From the NCBI GenBank assembly GCA_029907045.1, contig JARYMR010000006.1, forward strand, positions 1 through 28,939: DNA of 28,939 bases. Reading direction: 5' to 3'. The position numbers were made by a program, and so were the translations under genes. Positions 15,913 through 24,470 of this stretch are shown piece after piece (position 1 is the stretch's first letter; every line of letters begins with the position of its first letter). The DNA comes from Candidatus Bathyarchaeota archaeon. GTDB lineage: Archaea; Thermoproteota; Bathyarchaeia; Bathyarchaeales; UBA233. The notes under the pieces are model-generated. The model made no database searches. It was given only the letters and a program-made list of their open reading frames with translations, and was not told where the DNA came from.

Positions 15913-17064
15913 ACGGGTTCATCACAAACGTTTACCATAAAGTATGTCATCCACGCAAAATTCGAAATAGAAGGCGTAGTGGAAAAACCAGACGTTATAG
16001 GAGCAGTTTTCGGACAAACAGAAGGACTCTTCGGACCAGAACTGGACCTGAGGGAACTGCAAAAGTCTGGAAGAATTGGAAGAATAGAAATTGAACTGCA
16101 CTCAAAAAATGATAGGACTACTGGCACAATAACGATACCAACAAGCCTCGACAGAGTCTCCACAGCATTAATCGCTGCAAGCATAGAAAGCATAAACCGC
16201 GTTGGACCATGCGCCTCAAAAGTAACCCTAGAAAAAATCGAAGATGTAAGAGAAGCCAGAAGAAAAGTGATAATTGACAGAGCAAAGGAGATTCTCCACA
16301 AATGGACCATTGAAACCATGCCTTCCGTCGACGAGGTTTTCAAAGAAGTTGCAGAAACCCTAAAAACCGTAAAAGTCGAAAAATACGGACCAGAAGAATT
16401 GTCCGCTGGACCAGAAGTTGACAGTTCCAAAGAGATAATTATTGTTGAGGGAAGGGCAGACGTAATAAACCTCATGCGCTGCGGAATGCTCAACGTAATA
16501 GCCCTAGAAGGAGCAAAGGTTCCAGAAACAATAAAGAGATTAACAAAAGAGAAGGAAGCCACAGCGCTTTTGGATGGTGACAGAGGAGGAGACCTAATCC
16601 TAAAAGAGCTAATGCAAGTAACAAACGTCAAATATGTTGCCAGAGCCCCAAGAGGAAAAGAGGTTGAAGAGTTAAACTGCAAAGAAATTTTTGAAGCTTT
16701 AGAGGCAAAGGTTCCAATAGAAGAAGCGCTTAAGCCGCCCAGAAAAGAGAAGCATAAAATTGAGGTTCCAAAGGAAATCGCCCAAATAACCAAAGGCTTG
16801 GAAGGAACTTTAGAGGCTATTCTTTTAAATGATAAGTTGGAGCAGATAGAGCGATTGCCAGTAAGCCAACTCGCCGAAAAACTTCAGCAAACAGAAGGCG
16901 TAAACACGGTTATATTCGATGGAGTAATAACCCAAAGAATTGTTGACGTGGCAAGCGAGAAAAACATAAAAAACATCATTGCCTCCCGTATATCAGACGC
17001 TGTCAAACCACCATTAAACGTTCAACTACTAACATTCTCAGACATTGAAACACCAAAAGAATAA
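15913..17064 (+). CDS. dnaG: Archaeal DnaG (Toprim primase-like protein)
   Basis: 383 aa if read from ACG 15913. Archaeal DnaG has primase-type Toprim chemistry and is also an exosome-associated RNA-binding protein. The expected N-terminus (TKYVIHAKFE...) is encoded upstream of the first conventional in-frame start, GTG 15979. It reads GSSQTFTIKYVIHAKFEIEG directly after ACG 15913. GGAGGTG sits 7 nt upstream of that ACG, and no ATG, GTG or TTG is in frame back to the stop at 15865. Conserved blocks: EKPDVIGAVFGQTEGL, LDLRELQKSGRIGRI, Toprim EIIIVEGRADVINL and ALLDGDRGGDLI. It is the third gene of a tyrS-Toprim-dnaG run. Confidence 0.92.
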   Translation, partial: TGSSQTFTIKYVIHAKFEIEGVVEKPDVIGAVFGQTEGLFGPELDLRELQKSGRIGRIEIELHSKNDRTTGTITIPTSLDRVSTALIAASIESINRVGPCASKVTLEKIEDVREARRKVIIDRAKEILHKWTIETMPSVDEVFKEVAETLKTVKVEKYGPEELSAGPEVDSSKEIIIVEGRADVINLMRCGMLNVIALEGAKVPETIKRLTKEKEATALLDGDRGGDLILKELMQVTNVKYVARAPRGKEVEELNCKEIFEALEAKVPIEEALKPPRKEKHKIEVPKEIAQITKGLEGTLEAILLNDKLEQIERLPVSQLAEKLQQTEGVNTVIFDGVITQRIVDVASEKNIKNIIASRISDAVKPPLNVQLLTFSDIETPKE

Positions 17065-17071
17065 GCACAAG

Positions 17072-19453
17072 TTAAGCTCCGAAAAAGTCTGTTAGTTTAG
17101 TTCCTTTTTCTTCAACCTGCGAAGTCAACAGCTGCTCGTCTGTTATTCCGAAACTTTCGAGAACTCTAGCTGCTGCTGGAACAATCTGTTTTGATATGTA
17201 ATATTCCATGTCTACTTCATCATAAGAGGCAAACATGTAGGGCTTAACCCTTTCGTACAGACGTCCAGTGCCAACAACTATCACATAGCCGATTTTGTCG
17301 CCAACAGAAAGCTTCCACCCCTTCTCCATAAGCATCTTCGCAGCTTCTACATGGGAAGCCTTAACCTCATACTCCTCAGGAGCTTTTGTCAATGTTTTCC
17401 AAATTATTAGGTCTCTGTATGGAATGCGCTTCTGCCTTAACTCGTAAATGATTTGTTGCACGTATTTTGCGGCTTTTCTCGGAGACTGCTCCTTCAAAAC
17501 TATTTCTAAAACCCTCTCCTGCACTTTCTTGGCTATGGATGCCCAATCACCCCGAATAACTTCTAAACCAACAACGTCAAGCTGCCCGTCCGGCAAAAGT
17601 CCCGCATAACGTTTTTTGGCTTCTGTAAAGAAAATGCGCACATAAACCTTGTCTGGCTTAACCTCCAAGCCTAACTTTCCTTCAATTTCCCTTGATAATT
17701 TGTCAATTTTTTCTGGCTCATGTTTTATGAAAATGCTGTCCGTGTCACCATAAACAACTTTTAAACCAGCTTCTTCAGCCATTTTAATAGCGTTCAAAAT
17801 CGTATGCCTTCCCCATGCTGTGGCTGCTTCTGCCACTGGTTTTATGTACCATCTTGCGCCTATCCAACCAGCATAACCATAAGAAGCATTAGTAATAACC
17901 TTCACAGCCTTTTGACGAGCATCCAAAACACGATATTCAACACTTCCAACAGCAGTTTTCTTCATTTTTGAACGGATTTCATCCCGCACCTTAATAAGAT
18001 AAGATAAAACTTCTTTGTAGAAGCCTACGGGTTCTTTTCGGAATTTATGTTTAACTTCTGGGGCTTCGTAAAAACCGCTTTTTGGCGGCTGTTCTTTAGG
18101 CGATATGTAAGTGTCTGGAGATAGGTTGTAGGTTATCATAAGGTTTGGATACATAGCTTTAAAGTCTAAAACAGCAATGTTTTCATGCAAGCCAGGCTCT
18201 GGTTTAAGCACTATGGCACCCACATAGGGTCTGTAGGGCTGCTCAATTCTTTTTGGCACAAGTTCGCCAATTTTTTGTGCGTGCTTTATTAGGAACCATT
18301 CCACGCGGAAGCCAACGGCTGCCGTTCCAACATGGTCTATTGGTAAGCCAACAAGGTTTGAGAGTTGCATGGCAAAATCTAAAATGGCTTGGGTTATGCC
18401 CATTATGCACTTCGTATTTTCCATAGAAAATTTCTTTAAAATTTCCCGTTTTGATTTGTCATCCCAGTAATCGGCAAAATCCACATCCTCAATTAATGTT
18501 CGCTCTTCAATTTTCATAACGCCCAAATAATCAGCCATGTTCTCCAATGTTTTAATTTTAATTTCTGGAAACTCATCGGCGTAATCCAACAAGTCAATGT
18601 TGGCTCTTCCAGTTATTGAAACATGCCCATAAACGCTTGTATGCGGTTCTGTTCCAGCCCTATCAACATGCAACAGCAATCCAACCTTTTTGCATCTTTC
18701 GTTGAGGTATGGCCAATCTTGCCCGTTTACGCCAAAACCGACAATAATGTCTGGGTCAAATTTTCGAACATAATTCATGAAAGCCTCTAAAATTGGCTTG
18801 TCATTTTTGTTTTCGTCAACAATAAACTGTTTTTCTTCGCCATTACTTGTTGCCACAGAAATTATTATCACGGGATTTCTGTCTGGTTTTGGCGTGCCTT
18901 CACGACTATAACATATTGTGGAGAAGCCCAAAATTCGCAGTGGTGGAACTTCGGTTTTTTCAAAAAGTTTTGGAATGGATTTTGCTGTGTAAACCTTTTC
19001 AACTTGAACGGCGAATGTGCTTTTTTCTTCATCCACTTCTATTTCGTGCCATCCACAAGGCGCCACATCATTGTCTATTAGATAGCGCATGGAATATCGA
19101 ATGTCATCTTCGAGGCATTCTTTGACGCCTTCGACTTTTCGAAAAGCCTTGGCATATTTTGGTATAACATCAGGATTTTTACAATAAACTTTTATTGCTT
19201 TCACTGGCTTTCCAAAAAACTTGCGTTCAACAACCTCAAGCCTCGCCACAAGCGGATAATGCGCCTTCCCAATTTCTTTAACAACTTTACCGGCATCCGC
19301 ACCTTCTTCAATAACAACGTAAAAGTAGTCAAGAAAATTTCTGTCAATAATGAGAATTCGCTTTCCAGATTCGTCTATGCCCCAAAGCCAAAGTTCAGGC
19401 GTATCATTTTTCACTTCATAATTCACGTCTAAAAGCCAAAACCGAGTTTTCAT
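17072..19453 (-). CDS. Family-B DNA polymerase with degenerate proofreading domain
   Basis: 793 aa, the full length of archaeal PolB. Polymerase motifs are intact: motif A DFKAMYP (430-436), motif B KVITNASYGY (518-527), motif C YGDTDS (568-573) and KKRY (613-616). The 3'-5' exonuclease domain is present but damaged. Exo I, normally FDIE before a GTP.P.RDPVI segment, reads FSTI (177-180). Exo II keeps D246 but has G241 and Q245 for the Asn and Phe. Exo III reads FSMEN (342-346) instead of YxxxD. Four of five key residues are therefore replaced. The C-terminus KLTDFFGA resembles a PCNA-binding PIP box (L787, F790, F791). Expected behaviour is synthesis without proofreading. It is convergent with dnaG (7 bp apart). 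Confidence 0.93.
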   Translation of the reverse strand: MKTRFWLLDVNYEVKNDTPELWLWGIDESGKRILIIDRNFLDYFYVVIEEGADAGKVVKEIGKAHYPLVARLEVVERKFFGKPVKAIKVYCKNPDVIPKYAKAFRKVEGVKECLEDDIRYSMRYLIDNDVAPCGWHEIEVDEEKSTFAVQVEKVYTAKSIPKLFEKTEVPPLRILGFSTICYSREGTPKPDRNPVIIISVATSNGEEKQFIVDENKNDKPILEAFMNYVRKFDPDIIVGFGVNGQDWPYLNERCKKVGLLLHVDRAGTEPHTSVYGHVSITGRANIDLLDYADEFPEIKIKTLENMADYLGVMKIEERTLIEDVDFADYWDDKSKREILKKFSMENTKCIMGITQAILDFAMQLSNLVGLPIDHVGTAAVGFRVEWFLIKHAQKIGELVPKRIEQPYRPYVGAIVLKPEPGLHENIAVLDFKAMYPNLMITYNLSPDTYISPKEQPPKSGFYEAPEVKHKFRKEPVGFYKEVLSYLIKVRDEIRSKMKKTAVGSVEYRVLDARQKAVKVITNASYGYAGWIGARWYIKPVAEAATAWGRHTILNAIKMAEEAGLKVVYGDTDSIFIKHEPEKIDKLSREIEGKLGLEVKPDKVYVRIFFTEAKKRYAGLLPDGQLDVVGLEVIRGDWASIAKKVQERVLEIVLKEQSPRKAAKYVQQIIYELRQKRIPYRDLIIWKTLTKAPEEYEVKASHVEAAKMLMEKGWKLSVGDKIGYVIVVGTGRLYERVKPYMFASYDEVDMEYYISKQIVPAAARVLESFGITDEQLLTSQVEEKGTKLTDFFGA

Positions 19454-19554
19454 GGCTTCTCGCCCTTCAAAATGAATAGTGGAGAAAAGTTTCTTTTAAC
19501 ACTTTTTAATAGTCACCAATGCGATTGTATAATGTACGAAGAGGCTAAAAGACT

Positions 19555-20634
19555 TTGAAAATCTTAGAAATGAACCTAAAGAAAGGCTTCGTTAAGGTAG
19601 TGCCCGAAACATTTGATGACTTATGGCACTTATACAACATAATTTATGAAAAGGACGAGGTTTACGCTCGCACGTCAAGAGAAATAAAGCCAGAAGAAGG
19701 AGGATACGCCAGACCAAAACGCGGCAAAAGAGTGCCAGTCTTTTTAGGAGTCACTGTTGAAAATGTCAAGTGGGACAAGCTTCTTGGCAGACTTAGGGTT
19801 CACGGAAAAATCTGCCAAGCCCCAGAAATTGTGCCAACAGGCGCCAGCCACACGCTTAACATAGCCTTAGACACGCCAGTAACCATAGTGAAGAAAGAGT
19901 GGGCTAAACATCACCTTGAAAGGCTGGAGTGGGCATGCAAAACATTAGAAAAACCAGTAATAATCATCGCCATGGACGATGATGGTTATGCCATAGCCAC
20001 AACAGCCCAATATGGCGTCGAAGTTAAGGCTGAAGAAAGCATAAGGCTTCCAGGAAAGCTGGAAGCAGAGAAAAGAACCAACGCAACAAGAGAATACTTC
20101 ACAAAGGCATTGAACAGTTTACGTCAAATTTGGGCATCCACCCAAGGTCCAATAGCCATTATAGGCGTTGGTTTTGTGAAAAACGATTTTGCAAAATTTG
20201 TGGAAAACGAAGCCCCAGACATTGCCAAAATGGTTGTGGATGTTAAAAGCGTCAACAACGGAGGCGTGGCTGGAATATATGAAGCCTTACGTTCAGGCGT
20301 GCTATTAAAAGCTATGAAGCAACAGCGAATCATCAAAGAAACAGAGTTGGTGGAAGAAATTCTAAAAAGGATTGGAAAAGGCGAAGCAAACGTTGCTTAT
20401 GGATTTGATGAAGTTAAGAAAGCAGCAGAGTTGGGCGCTGTGGAAAAACTTGTCTTAACGGATGTCATATTGCGTAAAGCTTCAGACGAAAAAAGGCTCA
20501 GCATAGAAAATTTAATGAAAAAAGTTGAAAAGAAAGGCGGAAACATAACGGTCATAAGCACGGAACATGAGGCTGGAGTAAAGCTTACGGCTTTGGGGGG
20601 AATAGCAGCCCTCTTACGCTTTGCACTACATTAA
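19555..20634 (+). CDS. pelA: Pelota (Dom34) ribosome-rescue factor
   Basis: 359 aa from TTG 19555. Pelota is the eRF1-like factor that, with aEF1A and ABCE1, releases stalled ribosomes in no-go and nonstop decay. The N-terminal Sm-like domain starts MKILEMNLKKGFVKVVPET and includes DDLWHLYNII and RLRVHGKICQAPE. The central domain has IIAMDDDGYAIATT, and the C-terminal eRF1_3-like domain has VYGDEV-type AYGFDEVKKAAELGAVEKLVLTD. No GGQ motif is present, which separates it from aRF1. It is divergent from polB across a 101-bp gap. Confidence 0.96.
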   Translation: MKILEMNLKKGFVKVVPETFDDLWHLYNIIYEKDEVYARTSREIKPEEGGYARPKRGKRVPVFLGVTVENVKWDKLLGRLRVHGKICQAPEIVPTGASHTLNIALDTPVTIVKKEWAKHHLERLEWACKTLEKPVIIIAMDDDGYAIATTAQYGVEVKAEESIRLPGKLEAEKRTNATREYFTKALNSLRQIWASTQGPIAIIGVGFVKNDFAKFVENEAPDIAKMVVDVKSVNNGGVAGIYEALRSGVLLKAMKQQRIIKETELVEEILKRIGKGEANVAYGFDEVKKAAELGAVEKLVLTDVILRKASDEKRLSIENLMKKVEKKGGNITVISTEHEAGVKLTALGGIAALLRFALH

Positions 20635-20642
20635 CGTTAGGC

Positions 20643-21350
20643 TTATACGGTTTTTAACCTTCTACGAATCGCTGGATTCTGCTCCGCAAGCCTCTTCAAA
20701 GCCATCTCAAAAGTTTCGCCATCTAAAACTTCTTTTTCAATGAAAACCCCTGTTCTACCAACCTCATCCCTTCTTAAAAGCGCATGGACACGGTCCAAAA
20801 CCGTTTCTACAGATATCCCCAAAAGTTTACCAACATACTCTTCCCGACCCAATATGGTGCTTTCTTTATGTCCCTCTTTTGTAGGCTCGATTAGCATTAA
20901 CCGCTTATCTACTCCACAAACTCGAATGCCATCCCTCAAATTTTTTATGGTGGCTTCGCCGCCGAAACGGTAGAACTCTCTTTCCACTTTACGCATTTTC
21001 ATGAGTGGAAAAGAAACGCTGGTGTTCTCGTTTATTTGGATGTAGGCTTTCATGGCATATGCGGGTGTTGCTTGCACAACCAAGCGTCTATTAGCCATTA
21101 TTCCAGCCTTTTCCAAAGCAGATTCCACGGTAAAAGAGGAAACTTGAGTGGGTATGAAAACGTCTATGTCGCTTTTCTCGTTTACGTCGCCTCTTGCAAT
21201 GCTGCCGTGAACTATGGATTCTAAATGGAAAACAGCCAAAGCCTCTATTATCTGCATGGCTTTACGCCTAAAATTTTCAAGTAAACTCCAACGTTTAGCA
21301 TCATATATAACTTCATGATATTCCAAGCGTCTCAGAGGCTTTTTAGCCAT
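20643..21350 (-). CDS. Nucleotidyltransferase-fold protein
   Basis: 235 aa with the pol-beta nucleotidyltransferase signature HGSIARGDVNEKSDIDVF: G49-S50, R53-G54 and metal-binding D61 and D63. The remaining two-thirds is well structured (TATPAYAMKAYIQINE-like strand region, then YRFGGEA and GREEYVGKLLGISVETV). This is larger than toxin-type MNT proteins, and no HEPN partner is adjacent. It resembles an archaeal family of predicted nucleotidyltransferases; the acceptor is unknown. ATG 21350 has GGAAG about 7 nt upstream. It is convergent with pelA (8 bp apart). Confidence 0.8.
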   Translation of the reverse strand: MAKKPLRRLEYHEVIYDAKRWSLLENFRRKAMQIIEALAVFHLESIVHGSIARGDVNEKSDIDVFIPTQVSSFTVESALEKAGIMANRRLVVQATPAYAMKAYIQINENTSVSFPLMKMRKVEREFYRFGGEATIKNLRDGIRVCGVDKRLMLIEPTKEGHKESTILGREEYVGKLLGISVETVLDRVHALLRRDEVGRTGVFIEKEVLDGETFEMALKRLAEQNPAIRRRLKTV

Positions 21351-21430
21351 GGTTTTACTTCCTTTTCAAAAGACTATTGTATTTGATTTATTTTTAGTAA
21401 TTGGTGCAAACAAGAAAAAGTGAAACGCAA

Positions 21431-22375
21431 ATGAACACAAACGCCATGCAATGTAGCATTTGCAAGCGTAGAGAAGCATTTTTTTATAGGCAATACTCTG
21501 GAGAAAAACTTTGCAAAAAATGTTTCACAGAATCAATTGAGATGAAAGTTAAGGCTACCATCGCCAAATATGGAATGTTTGAGTTTGATGATAAGATAGC
21601 TGTTGCAGTTTCTGGCGGAAAAGACAGCCTTAGCCTCCTCCACATTTTAGCAAAAATAGAACGGGATTACCCAAAGGCTTCGCTTATGGCCGTTACTGTG
21701 GATGAAGGAATTAAGTGCTATCGTGACGAAGCCTTAAAAATAGCAAGGGAAAACTGCAAAAAACTCGGAATAAAACATCACATAATCTCCTTCAAAGAAC
21801 TTTACAGGTATAGGCTTGACGAGATAGTTAAAAAGTTGAAAGAGAAAGGCGATATGAGGCTCACGCCGTGTGCATACTGTGGCGTTATGAGGAGAAAAGC
21901 GTTAAACATAGCCGCCAGAAAACTTGAAGCGAACAAAATTGCCACAGCCCACACATTAGATGATGAAACCCAAACAATTCTCCTAAACATTTTCCACGGC
22001 GATGTTTTACGCATAGCAAGAGAAAAACCAGTAACAGACGAAAACCATCCAAAACTCATCCAAAAAGTAAAGCCTTTCTGCGAAATTCCAGAAAAGGAAA
22101 CAGCCCTTTATGCTTATGTCAAAAAGATAAAGTTTCAAAGCATGCCATGTCCATATGCTTCAGAAGCCTTAAGGAATGACATACGCACAATGCTTAACCG
22201 CATGGAAGAGAGGCATGCTGGAATAAAATTCACGATTTTTAAATCCATCGAAAAAGTTCGTCCAGCGCTAGAAAAAATTGCCAAAAAGGAAAGTTTGAGG
22301 GAATGCAGCGAATGTGGGGAACCAACCACAGAAAGGATATGCAAAACTTGTCAAATACTTAAAGAAATAGGATAG
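21431..22375 (+). CDS. TtuA/Ncs6-family tRNA 2-thiouridine synthetase
   Basis: PP-loop ATPase that adenylates and thiolates a tRNA uridine (wobble or T-loop position). 314 aa from ATG 21431; TTG 21401 would add 10 residues and ATG 21446 would remove 5. An N-terminal zinc finger (CSIC and CKKC) precedes the PP-loop SGGKDS. The middle has CAYCG and a further cysteine in MPCPYA, matching the three-cysteine Fe-S site of TtuA. DDETQT follows the usual THTLDD block. A C-terminal zinc finger (CSECG, CKTC) completes the TtuA-type layout. Choice between s2U34 (Ncs6) and s2U54 (TtuA) function is not settled by sequence alone. Confidence 0.9.
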   Translation: MNTNAMQCSICKRREAFFYRQYSGEKLCKKCFTESIEMKVKATIAKYGMFEFDDKIAVAVSGGKDSLSLLHILAKIERDYPKASLMAVTVDEGIKCYRDEALKIARENCKKLGIKHHIISFKELYRYRLDEIVKKLKEKGDMRLTPCAYCGVMRRKALNIAARKLEANKIATAHTLDDETQTILLNIFHGDVLRIAREKPVTDENHPKLIQKVKPFCEIPEKETALYAYVKKIKFQSMPCPYASEALRNDIRTMLNRMEERHAGIKFTIFKSIEKVRPALEKIAKKESLRECSECGEPTTERICKTCQILKEIG

Positions 22376-22411
22376 GCATAGTTTAACCGATATTCATATA
22401 AAGTAGAAGAA

Positions 22412-23182
22412 TTGAACCAAAAGCGTATGAATGATTTAATTGCCACATTGGTTTCAGTCACAACAGTCAGCCTCATATCATTAACTGGAATTGTTTTCAT
22501 AGGCTTAAAAGAGAACCTTTTAAAACGAATTTTAATGGTTTTTGTGGGCTTTTCTTCGGGAACTCTGTTAGGCAGCGCATTTTTGGATTTGCTTCCAGAA
22601 GCCATAAACTCCGACTTTGGAGAAACAGCCTTCTACTACGTTATAATAGGCATAGTTTCCTTTTTCGCCTTAGAAAAGTTTCTTTACTGGCGCCACTGCC
22701 ACGAAGAAGAATGCCCAGTCCACATGTTTGTATACCTAAACCTAGTCGGGGATGGAATCCACAACTTCATTGATGGAATGATAATTGCAGCCGCCTACAT
22801 TTTGTCCTTTGCAAGCGGCAGCTACCACTTGGGTTTTGCAACCACATTGGCGGTGATTTTCCATGAAATCCCACAAGAAATCGGAGACTTCGGAGTTCTA
22901 ATCTATGGCGGTCTCACAAAAAAGAGGGCTTTAGCCTACAATTTCATTTCCGCAATAACAGCAATTCTAGGCGCCATCACCACATACTTGCTCACATACA
23001 TAGAAAGCATAACAACTTTTCTTGTGGCTTTCGCTGCAGGCGGATTCATATACGTCGCAGCTACAGACCTTTTGCCAGAACTGCACAAAAGAACCCGTGC
23101 AAGCATCTCAATTACTCAGTTTCTAACAATAATGGCAGGAATAGGACTTATGGCTTACCTAAAAACCGTTACTGGAGCTTAG
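22412..23182 (+). CDS. ZIP family divalent metal transporter
   Basis: 256 aa inner-membrane transporter, probably for zinc or iron uptake. Start is TTG 22412, or ATG 22427 five codons in. About seven to eight hydrophobic helices are visible. The metal path signatures are present: GDGIHNFIDGM (TM4, H and D ligands) and FHEIPQEIGDFG (TM5). A histidine/acid-rich segment, WRHCHEEECPVH, lies in the loop before TM4 and may bind metal. CATATAAAGTA about 20 nt upstream could be a TATA box. It overlaps the convergent zinc-ribbon gene by 14 bp. Confidence 0.92.
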   Translation: MNQKRMNDLIATLVSVTTVSLISLTGIVFIGLKENLLKRILMVFVGFSSGTLLGSAFLDLLPEAINSDFGETAFYYVIIGIVSFFALEKFLYWRHCHEEECPVHMFVYLNLVGDGIHNFIDGMIIAAAYILSFASGSYHLGFATTLAVIFHEIPQEIGDFGVLIYGGLTKKRALAYNFISAITAILGAITTYLLTYIESITTFLVAFAAGGFIYVAATDLLPELHKRTRASISITQFLTIMAGIGLMAYLKTVTGA

Positions 23183-23387
23183 CACTCTTATGCTTTAGAA
23201 CCGTATCTCTTTTCAATTTACGCAAAATCATAGACGCCTCATTAGCATTGCTTGCTGAAGCCATCTTCTTTGCTTTTTCTAAAGAAATCGTAGCACCACA
23301 GTATGGGCATGTCCTTGTTTTCTGCTCAGCCTTAGCTAATAGAAAACCGCCACACATATGACAGACAACTATCAGGAAAGATTTCAT
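23169..23387 (-). CDS. Small zinc-ribbon protein (DUF1922-like)
   Basis: 72 aa from ATG 23387, which has GGAGA about 5 nt upstream; a longer frame reaching 23426 is less likely. Two cysteine knuckles, CHMCGG and CPYCGA, lie about 18 residues apart. A helical segment, NANEASMILRKLKRD, follows. The order resembles the DUF1922 family (MTH1184-like) of archaeal zinc ribbons. No enzymatic residues are evident; a nucleic-acid or protein-binding role is inference. It is divergent from the Mrr-like gene. Confidence 0.7.
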   Translation of the reverse strand: MKSFLIVVCHMCGGFLLAKAEQKTRTCPYCGATISLEKAKKMASASNANEASMILRKLKRDTVLKHKSAKLQ

Positions 23388-23453
23388 GTTTTCTCCTATC
23401 CGAAAACCTTTTCCGCACACAACCAAATAACCCTTAATACTAGAGGAGGAGAA

Positions 23454-23822
23454 ATGAGCACAGAAAAAAGCCCAGAGAAAAAGCCAACATCCCCCTTAAT
23501 GGAGTTGGCTATACAATATTTCAAAAAAGACGGTTACAAAGTGGAACACGAAAATACTGCGCTTGAAGGTTTTAGCGGAATTTTGAGGAAATTTGATTTA
23601 ATTGTTCAGAAGGGACGTGTCACTCAAGGAGTTTGGGTAAAAGATTGGAACAGAACAATAGGAATAAACATCATAATCAATTTGGACAAGGCTTCTGAAG
23701 ATGTGGGAATATCAAACCCTATAATAATAGGAGAACAATTCAGCGACCACGCAAAAGCCTATGCAAACAGAAGAAAAATTATTCTATTAACAAAAAGGCA
23801 AATATCTCCAAGAATTAGGTGA
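23454..23822 (+). CDS. Small restriction-endonuclease-fold (Mrr-like) protein, catalytic motif degenerate
   Basis: 122 aa from ATG 23454, which has a strong GAGGAGG at 23443-23449. A helix (LMELAIQYFKKDGYKV) precedes a strand with D48 (KFDLIV), then GVWVKDW and a late HAKAYANRRKIILLTKRQ helix-strand. This resembles Mrr-type endonuclease folds. The position two before the motif lysine K63 is Trp61, not Glu or Gln, so cleavage activity is doubtful. The remote fold assignment is inference. Confidence 0.5.
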   Translation: MSTEKSPEKKPTSPLMELAIQYFKKDGYKVEHENTALEGFSGILRKFDLIVQKGRVTQGVWVKDWNRTIGINIIINLDKASEDVGISNPIIIGEQFSDHAKAYANRRKIILLTKRQISPRIR

Positions 23823-23926
23823 ACAAGTTAATTTTGAACTAAACCGTTACATAGGCTATATCTGTAACATCCGCCACAACAACAATTAAAAATCTAAAAC
23901 TCTTAATAATTATACTGGGCGCTGAT

Positions 23927-24343
23927 ATGAGCGAAAAAGCTAAGAAAATAAATCTTTTGAAGCCTTTTGACGTGAGCAAAATTTCCATAGAGAAAGACCG
24001 CTACTTCCACGGAGCCTACATAGTAGACCTTCCATTAGAAACAATACCAGACCATATTTGGCAAGACATTTTTGAACGTGAATGGAAGTCCAGTCGACAT
24101 TTATGGGATAGAAAACTATTCATTATAGGCGACAAAATAAGACTTATAACAACAGAAGACGACTTTAAAGAGAAACTTGACTGGATTGAACATGTTATAA
24201 ACCAGACAAATAAAGCCATAGACGAATATAACCGCAGCATCGAAGCTGCTGAAGAATTGGAAATAAAGAAGATGGCTTGGGAAGAGAGAGCGGCGATTGA
24301 TAGAATGCGAGAAATATTGATCAGAAGACTTAGTCAAATCTAA
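23927..24343 (+). CDS. Hypothetical protein, 138 aa, coiled-coil C-terminus
   Basis: Not recognised. The N-terminal half is mixed alpha/beta with aromatic-rich stretches (KDRYFHGAYIVDLP, HIWQDIFEREWKSSRHLWDRK). The C-terminal 60 residues are a charged helix with heptad-like spacing (WIEHVINQTNKAIDEYNRS and onward), likely a coiled coil. There is no signal peptide, membrane helix or cysteine pair. The ATG has no strong ribosome-binding site. AATTATAC about 25 nt upstream could be a TATA box, implying a short leader. It follows the Mrr-like gene by 104 bp. Confidence 0.65.
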   Translation: MSEKAKKINLLKPFDVSKISIEKDRYFHGAYIVDLPLETIPDHIWQDIFEREWKSSRHLWDRKLFIIGDKIRLITTEDDFKEKLDWIEHVINQTNKAIDEYNRSIEAAEELEIKKMAWEERAAIDRMREILIRRLSQI

Positions 24344-24470
24344 ATTGAAACTTAAACTACTAATTTGAGAAAACTACAACCAATTGAATTTGAAAGTGGA
24401 AAAATTAAATGTCATGAAGTTTTTACATTACTGGAAAGTATCATAAGTTTAACCTTTTTGGTATTTGGGG

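Noticed and set aside
15903..16094. GTG-initiated 63-aa frame at the dnaG 5' end
   Set aside because: The GTG overlaps the ribosome-binding site itself, and the peptide is an out-of-frame reading of the conserved dnaG region.
20643..21350. Antitoxin-type MNT of a HEPN/MNT toxin-antitoxin pair
   Set aside because: The protein is too large for that type and no HEPN gene is adjacent.
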